Shown here: positions 59,426 to 64,000 of the stretch, in pieces
Layout of the letters: every line of letters begins with the position of its first letter
Numbering within the stretch: the stretch's first letter is position 1
Source of the DNA: Bacteroidota bacterium
GTDB lineage: Bacteria > Bacteroidota > Bacteroidia > B-17B0 > Aurantibacillaceae
Length of the DNA: 64,000 nt
Direction of reading: 5' to 3'
Assembly: GCA_016708845.1 (NCBI GenBank)
Contig: JADJFB010000003.1
Location: forward strand, 1-64,000
Position numbers and translations under genes: made by a program
Notes under the pieces: generated by a model
What the model saw: only the letters and a program-made list of their open reading frames with translations
What the model was told of the DNA's origin: nothing
Database searches by the model: none

Positions 59426-60387
59426 TTAGTCGATAAATAATTTACCGAATTTTCCTTGAGATTTACCAGAAACTTTGTACATGTAAATACCTGATTTAAA
59501 CGAAGAAACATCGATTTTATTAACTAAATTATTTTCGATTTGTTGAGTAGCAACTAATTGCCCAGTAGCATTATAAATTTCGATAATTGAGCTTTCGTTA
59601 TTTTTGTTTAAGAAATCAACATAAATAGTTTTATCATAAAAATACACTTTTACGTTTTTGTCAAAATCGTTTTCTTTAACTGAAACAGGGTTATTATAAA
59701 TCAAATGCTAAATCATCAACCCACAATTTACTTCCAGCAAAAGCAGTTAATTGGTTATTTGAAGGAGTGATATTTATCATAATAAATGCTGGGTGCTAGA
59801 ACGTTATAGATAAATGGAGCTAAAATCGTTTCCAAACTGGTTTGTAGCCGGAGAACATAAAAAGCATCTCCAATTTTATCAGTTGTAAGTCTGGATGATT
59901 TATGTAGGTAATTCAGGTGGATCGAAATAATGACCAGTAATGCAAAATAGCAGTACTTTACCTTGCTCGCCAGCACCACTTGCAGTAGTTTGATACTATT
60001 TAACCAACCACTAAACTATCTGGTGCGGCCAGTAAAGCATTTATTAGCGCCTGTTGCTGCTAAAATCCTTCGGCTTTATTTGTTGATGGAGCATTAACTA
60101 CCTGTTGTTGCATTTCCATTAACAACAGCACCTATAATTGAATGTTTAGTTTCAAGTCTCAACGAATAAGTATCCGGAGTTTAATACCAGATGTTCTTGA
60201 TAGCAAGTTTGAGGGCCTAAATGCGCTTTGAAGAACCTGATTCAGTTTTATTAAATTCCAAGAAACTGGTTCGTTATCAGGCTTGAATTTTCCCCCATGC
60301 TTCAAAACCGCCATTAGCAATTTGAGTTTGAGCAAAAGAAAATAAAGAGGCTGATAAAGAAAAAAATAAAGTAAATGTTTTATTCAT
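59426..60387 (-). CDS. Secreted protein with T9SS type A sorting domain, PCMD-like, very broken frame
   Basis: The ATG at 60387 starts a signal peptide (TFTLFFSLSASLFSFAQ) followed by TQIANGGFEAWGKIQ, an opening common in Bacteroidota PCMD-type (putative carbohydrate metabolism) secreted proteins. Fragments recognisable in shifting frames include DTYSLRLETKHSIIGAVVNG, AFAGSKLWVDDLAFDL and the intact 92-residue tail with IIEIYNATGQLVATQQI, VSSFKSGIYMYKVSG and KFGKLFID, a type A sorting domain. At least five indels fall in about 650 bases, the highest density in the window. It could be a real pseudogene or a poorly covered stretch. Domain call on the N-terminus is tentative. Confidence 0.5.
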
Positions 60388-60553
60388 AGTATTTTGTTTA
60401 ATGGTTACAACTATATAAATCAATAATTTAATAGCTGGTTTTTTATAATTGTTTAGATGAGTAAAATTACAAATAAAATGCAGTTTCAGTAATATTTAAC
60501 AGTTTTTTATTTAACAGTATAAACCTAATAACTCTTATCGTTTATAATCAAAA

Positions 60554-60584
60554 AACGCCCTAAACCATTACAGTTTAAGGCGTT
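60554..60584 (-). terminator. Terminator after the PspC-domain gene
   Basis: AACGCCCTAAAC and GTTTAAGGCGTT pair over 12 positions with one G-U type mismatch and a seven-base loop. On the minus strand TTTTTTGATT follows. It lies 42 bases after the stop at 60626. Confidence 0.75.
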
Positions 60585-60625
60585 AAAATGTTTTAATTTA
60601 GTATGTTGCTTAATTAAAAACCATT

Positions 60626-62510
60626 TTATTTATTTTCAGGAGGCGCCGGAGGTCCTTCTGGCTCTTTTGGTTCTTTTTTTCTATTCGTTTTTTTAACGCC
60701 ATTCTTATCTATCACTACTTTCGTCTTTTTGGTATTAATATTTATACCGTTGCTATCAATTTTTATTTGAGCATCGTTGGAATTGATATCTACACCATTC
60801 ACGTTTATTTTGACATTTTTTTCGACATTAACTTCGTCGTCTAATCCATTAATATGATCACCTACCGAAATTAAACCATCACAATCCACACATTTTAATC
60901 CATTTTCAGTCATCATCCAACGGCGATTAATCATATCTCCATCGTAAGTATTAGTTACGTTTTCGATATCATAAATCATATTTTCTAAAGATTTATCTAA
61001 GTAAATCACTTTACCAACAGGTAGTTTTAAAATCACTGATAAATCTTGTACTCTAAATTTATCCACATTATTTACTTTAAATAAATTATCAAATTCAATT
61101 AAACTATCGGTTTGAGAAACAACATAAGAAATATTTTTTGCTCTATCGGATGCGCTAGCTTTATTACTGCCTTTAGCTTCTTTTACAATCACTATTTCAA
61201 TTCTATCGGTTTGAGATTTGATGATATTTAATTGTGCGTGACCAAATAAATATTTTACGCCGTTATTTGTGCCAATCATGTAATCATTATCACCTCTGCT
61301 GTGACGGCGATAATTTTTTTCACCTTCTTCGTCGTCATCACTCTCATGCAATTCTAATGAATTAACAGGTGTTTCATGCATTTTCAAATACAAGATATCT
61401 TTTTGAACTACAGTAAAATTCTCTCTTACTTTGGCTGTTTTATTAAAATCACTTCCTGTTTTAATCCCAATAGTTAACAAGAGGAAAAAACCAATTACCC
61501 ATATAATTCCTGCACTTAAATTTACCCAACGGTTAGAATATTTAATTTTAAATAAAATCTTAATTCCGCCGTAGATTAACATAATTACAGGGATTCCAAC
61601 AAAAATTGCAATTCCTAATATTCCTAAATAAAAATCTTCCATCTAGTAGTAATAAATCAATCCACTCTCCTACATTAGTGCTGTTTGTCAAAATGACAAA
61701 CCAAAAATAGAACTAGATAATCCTAAAAAGAAAATTATTCCAAAAATCACCATAAAATACCAATCACTTTGATCAACACTTTACCAATGTTGGTAATTAC
61801 ATCTGTTAAAAAATCCACGATTTTTTCAGCAGTATTACGAGGCATATTCCTACCATCTGAAGCCATATTTTTAAATTCGTCTCCGTATTTCTCCATACGC
61901 TTTTTTAATTGCTCTGCTTCTTCTTTTACTGCTTTAGAAATATTATTAATATCAGCTTTTCGCCTTTCATTGATAATTTTTCAGCAGTCGTTTTAGCTTC
62001 AGGAATTGCTATCCATAATATTAAGTATAACAAAAAGCCCGTTCCTCCAAAAAAGAACATTAAAAGCAAAGCAATTCTTATCCAAACAGGATCAATACCA
62101 AAATAGTGTCCAATACCAGAACAAACACCACCTAATACTTTGCTATCACCGTCACGGTGTAAACGTTTTTTAATTGGTTCGCCATTATCGGTTGTTGTAT
62201 AATTTTCTGACGTATTTTCTGATGAAGTATTGCCTGCGGTTTCTGCTTCTCCAGCAAACTCCTCAGGTTTACCCATACTTTCCATTACAAAATCCACATC
62301 ACTCATCAATACTACTTGTTTAACTGGGCTAGTTTTGCTTTGTAGCATTTCCGCAATACGAGCTTCAATGTCGCTCATAATTTCGCTACCACCATCTGCT
62401 TTGCTAAAATAGCCTTTAATAGTAGCTAAGTATTTACTCAACTTATCAAAAGCGTCTTCTTCTATATGAAAAATAATGCCGCTTATATTTATGGTTACTG
62501 TTTTATTCAT
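60626..62510 (-). CDS. PspC-domain envelope-stress protein, long Bacteroidota form, frameshifted
   Basis: Residues 1-100 are a helical N-terminal region (VTINISGIIFHIEEDAFDKL, YFSKADGGSEIMSDIEARIA). The PspC domain follows: KRLHRDGDSKVLGGVCSGIG, HYFGIDPVWIRIALLLMFFF and FLLYLILWIAIPEAKT. Frames change near 61960 (to ADINNISKAVKEEAEQLKKR), 61760 (run of T), 61700 and 61650. After VIFGIIFFLGLSSSIFGLSF the last section runs from EDFYLGILGIAIFVGIPVIM to a C-terminal beta-rich domain (VNVEKNVKINVNGVDINSND) and a Pro-rich tail. The two longest readings, 61926-62510 and 60626-61642, are parts of one protein of about 620 residues. It follows a PadR regulator gene, the standard pairing for this family. 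Confidence 0.82.
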
Positions 62511-62545
62511 TTTAATTTGTTTTAATATTTTTAAACTAATTTATT

Positions 62546-62881
62546 TTATTTAGTGTTTTGTACGGTTGTGTTTACGGCATTTACTAATTCTAACCAAGAT
62601 ACTTGAAGTTCGTTAAGATAAGTTTGACCTATTTCGGTTAAAAAATAATATTTACGTGGTGGCCCCGAAGTGCTTTCTTCCCAACGGTAAGACAGCAAGC
62701 CGGTATTTTTTAATCGGGTTAACAGCGGATAAAGTGTTCCCTCTACAACTACCAACTTTGTTTCTTTTAATTTCTCAATAATTTCGGTAGGATAAGCCTC
62801 ACCTTGAGAAAGTATAGAAAGTATGCATAGTTCGAGAACGCCTTTGCGCATTTGTGCTTTAGCATTTTCAGAATTTACCAT
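62546..62881 (-). CDS. PadR-family transcriptional regulator
   Basis: The 111-residue protein is a short PadR with a winged helix (KGVLELCILSILSQGEAYPT, EIIEKLKETKLVVVEGTLYP, LLTRLKNTGLLSYRWEES, GPPRKYYFLTEIGQTYLNEL) and a short dimerisation helix. These regulators respond to small hydrophobic ligands or membrane stress. It sits between a small exported protein gene (three bases upstream) and pspC (35 bases downstream), so it probably controls its own operon. A strong palindromic region lies upstream of the first gene (63469-63550). Confidence 0.92.
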   Translation of the reverse strand: MVNSENAKAQMRKGVLELCILSILSQGEAYPTEIIEKLKETKLVVVEGTLYPLLTRLKNTGLLSYRWEESTSGPPRKYYFLTEIGQTYLNELQVSWLELVNAVNTTVQNTK

Positions 62882-62884
62882 GAT

Positions 62885-63283
62885 TTATATTGTTTTAAAA
62901 TTAAATACTACACTATAAGCATTATTAGCTTTTAGGTTACTAAGTTTTAGTTTTGCGAACTGAGTTTCGATTGATTTTTTTAATTTCTCGTTTGTTGTAT
63001 TTGCAACAACTAAATTTACATTTCCTGTTTCGTTTACAGTAAACACCACATTTACTTTTTCCTCTTTATTAAAATCCATAAATAAATTAGGGAATTTAAT
63101 TTGTTCCTTAATCGTTTTATTAGCGTCTTCAACAACTACTGTTTTTGGAGTTCCCTCTGCTTTAGCAGACGTATTAAGACTAAATAATATACCTACAGCT
63201 AAAAAAGCTATTGATTTTTTTAAAGGTGTGTTACAAATTGCATTTTTAATGCTTGCTTTGAATTGGTTAATTTTTGTTTTCAT
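62885..63283 (-). CDS. Small exported protein of unknown function at the head of the padR-pspC operon
   Basis: Starting at the ATG at 63283 the 132-residue protein has a positively charged start (KTKINQFKASIKNAICN), a signal segment (SIAFLAVGILFSLNTSAKA) and a compact mature domain: EQIKFPNLFMDFNKEEKVNV, VFTVNETGNVNLVVANTTNE and KLKLSNLKANNAYSVVFNFK. The pattern of the mature domain is like a TonB C-terminal/energy transducer-like fold found in small Bacteroidota proteins. A second ATG at 63328 in the same frame adds 15 polar residues and cannot be excluded. The spacing of three bases to padR indicates one transcript. Confidence 0.72.
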   Translation of the reverse strand: MKTKINQFKASIKNAICNTPLKKSIAFLAVGILFSLNTSAKAEGTPKTVVVEDANKTIKEQIKFPNLFMDFNKEEKVNVVFTVNETGNVNLVVANTTNEKLKKSIETQFAKLKLSNLKANNAYSVVFNFKTI

Positions 63284-63468
63284 TATATTAATTTTTTTAT
63301 GTTTATTTTCTGTATTAGTCATTTCCATTTTAGATGATTTAGCTTTTTACTATTTCTTATCTCCTCGTTCGTTTTGTATCAGATTCGCGTTATCTTTATA
63401 AAACTAGATTTGATGTACTTCTCTCTTTTTTAGTCTGCAGAATTAAAAAATTGATTAGTTAAGTTATT

Positions 63469-63550
63469 TAGTACTATGCCATCTTCATTATTGGGTGACA
63501 CAAAGATATGAAATTATTTTAGTACCTTGTACAACATAGTACTAAAATAA
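63469..63550. promoter_or_regulatory. TAGTAC palindrome array, candidate PadR operator
   Basis: The palindrome TAGTACTA (63469-63476) is followed by a 12-bp inverted repeat: TTATTTTAGTAC (63514-63525) and GTACTAAAATAA (63539-63550). The 13-base centre contains another palindrome, TTGTACAA (63527-63534). It lies in the divergent region between the padR-pspC operon and terC. Binding by PadR is inferred from location and symmetry. Confidence 0.55.
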
Positions 63551-63608
63551 AACATAACTACTTGATTATCAATATTAATATTTTTTAGGTAATGCTTTAA
63601 AAAGCACT

Positions 63609-63616
63609 TATATTTG
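63609..63616 (+). promoter_or_regulatory. Bacteroidota -7 promoter element for terC
   Basis: TATATTTG matches the TAnnTTTG -7 consensus of the Bacteroidota housekeeping sigma factor, 17 bases before the terC ATG. No clear TTG -33 box was seen at the usual distance, so the call is moderate. Confidence 0.5.
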
Positions 63617-63632
63617 TACTTTATATAAAAAT

Positions 63633-64000
63633 ATGCACAGTTTTGCTTCCGATTTAACCAGTTTATTATCCCTAAATGGACTTATAACTTTACTGACTTT
63701 AACCATTTTAGAGATTGTTTTAGGTATAGACAACATTATTTTTATTTCTATCGCTGTAGATAAGCTACCTCGCGAGCACCAATCAAAAGCCAGAACTATT
63801 GGTTTATTGTTGGCATTGGTAGTTAGAACAGTTTTATTGTTTTTTGTAGGCTACATTGCTGGCTTAAAAGAGCCATTTATGCATCTTGGAGCTTATGGTA
63901 TTTCTGGAAAAGCTTTAATTTTAATGGGAGGTGGTTTGTTTTTATTGATAAAAACATGGCAAGAGATTCAAGAACACATACACGGTGATGAAGATGAAAT
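63633..64000 (+). CDS. TerC-family integral membrane protein, 3' truncated by window edge
   Basis: No stop occurs before the window ends, so only the first 122 residues are visible. After MHSFASDLTSLLSLNG come TerC landmarks: LTLTILEIVLGIDNIIFISI with the conserved acidic residues in the membrane, VDKLPREHQSKARTIGLLLA, FFVGYIAGLKEPFM and GKALILMGGGLFLLIKTWQE. TerC proteins move metal ions, chiefly Mn(II), from the cytoplasm or to exported enzymes. Divergent from the padR-pspC operon across about 300 bases that hold the TAGTAC repeats, so joint control is possible. Confidence 0.9.
   Translation, partial: MHSFASDLTSLLSLNGLITLLTLTILEIVLGIDNIIFISIAVDKLPREHQSKARTIGLLLALVVRTVLLFFVGYIAGLKEPFMHLGAYGISGKALILMGGGLFLLIKTWQEIQEHIHGDEDE

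Overview
The window is 64 kb of AT-rich DNA from a member of the Bacteroidota (Flavobacteriia/Sphingobacteriia-like). The evidence is type IX secretion C-terminal sorting domains of both kinds (A and B/CHU_C) on several secreted proteins, a TonB receptor with a carboxypeptidase-regulatory N-terminus, DUF5686 and PspC/PadR families, LytTR two-component proteins, the lptE-hypothetical-secG gene order and TAnnTTTG-type promoter logic. No rRNA, tRNA, CRISPR array, transposase or prophage was seen. I do not assign a genus.

Layout. 1-9.7 kb: NamZ-type muramidase, LolE-type permease, a small T9SS protein, a HI0933-family flavoprotein, an SPFH-GYF protein, an acyltransferase, a Y-family polymerase with DUF72. 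9.7-11.2 kb: a REP-like hairpin, xerD and aroQ. 11.2-19.9 kb: four large secreted T9SS proteins on the minus strand, one carrying an endosialidase-type chaperone. 20-26.4 kb: a minus-strand operon reading GT2 glycosyltransferase, rfbF, rfbG, rfbH, then a LamG-sensor histidine kinase and its LytTR regulator. 26.6-33.2 kb: a divergent plus-strand operon of SDR, HpaI-type aldolase, ThDP enzyme, acylating acetaldehyde dehydrogenase, 4-hydroxy-2-oxovalerate aldolase and a second SDR. Together the two operons look like a surface-glycan locus making a CDP-3,6-dideoxyhexose, possibly extended with a carbon branch from pyruvate (yersiniose-like). 33-39 kb: YfhO and GT-C membrane glycosylation proteins and a LamG T9SS-B protein. 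39-49 kb: secG, a hypothetical gene, lptE, M16 peptidase, DUF5686, DUF2459, an OMP, a PD40 protein and an LpxL-type acyltransferase. 49.2-52.7 kb: a tandem duplication of a divergent ferritin/CarboxypepD-reg pair, with one copy decayed. 52.8-60.4 kb: a histidine kinase, a decayed gene, a CPA2 antiporter, a TonB receptor and a badly broken T9SS protein. 60.6-64 kb: PspC, PadR, a small exported protein, a palindromic operator-like region and a terC gene running off the right edge.

About half of the larger genes away from the glycan operons carry one or more single-base frameshifts, many at A/T homopolymers, and at least five carry a single in-frame stop with homology continuing on both sides. 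Most frameshifts look like uncorrected long-read indel errors. For those genes I give one feature spanning the whole gene and note the breaks. Real decay is argued only for 49265-49785, 49901-50485 and 54010-54494.
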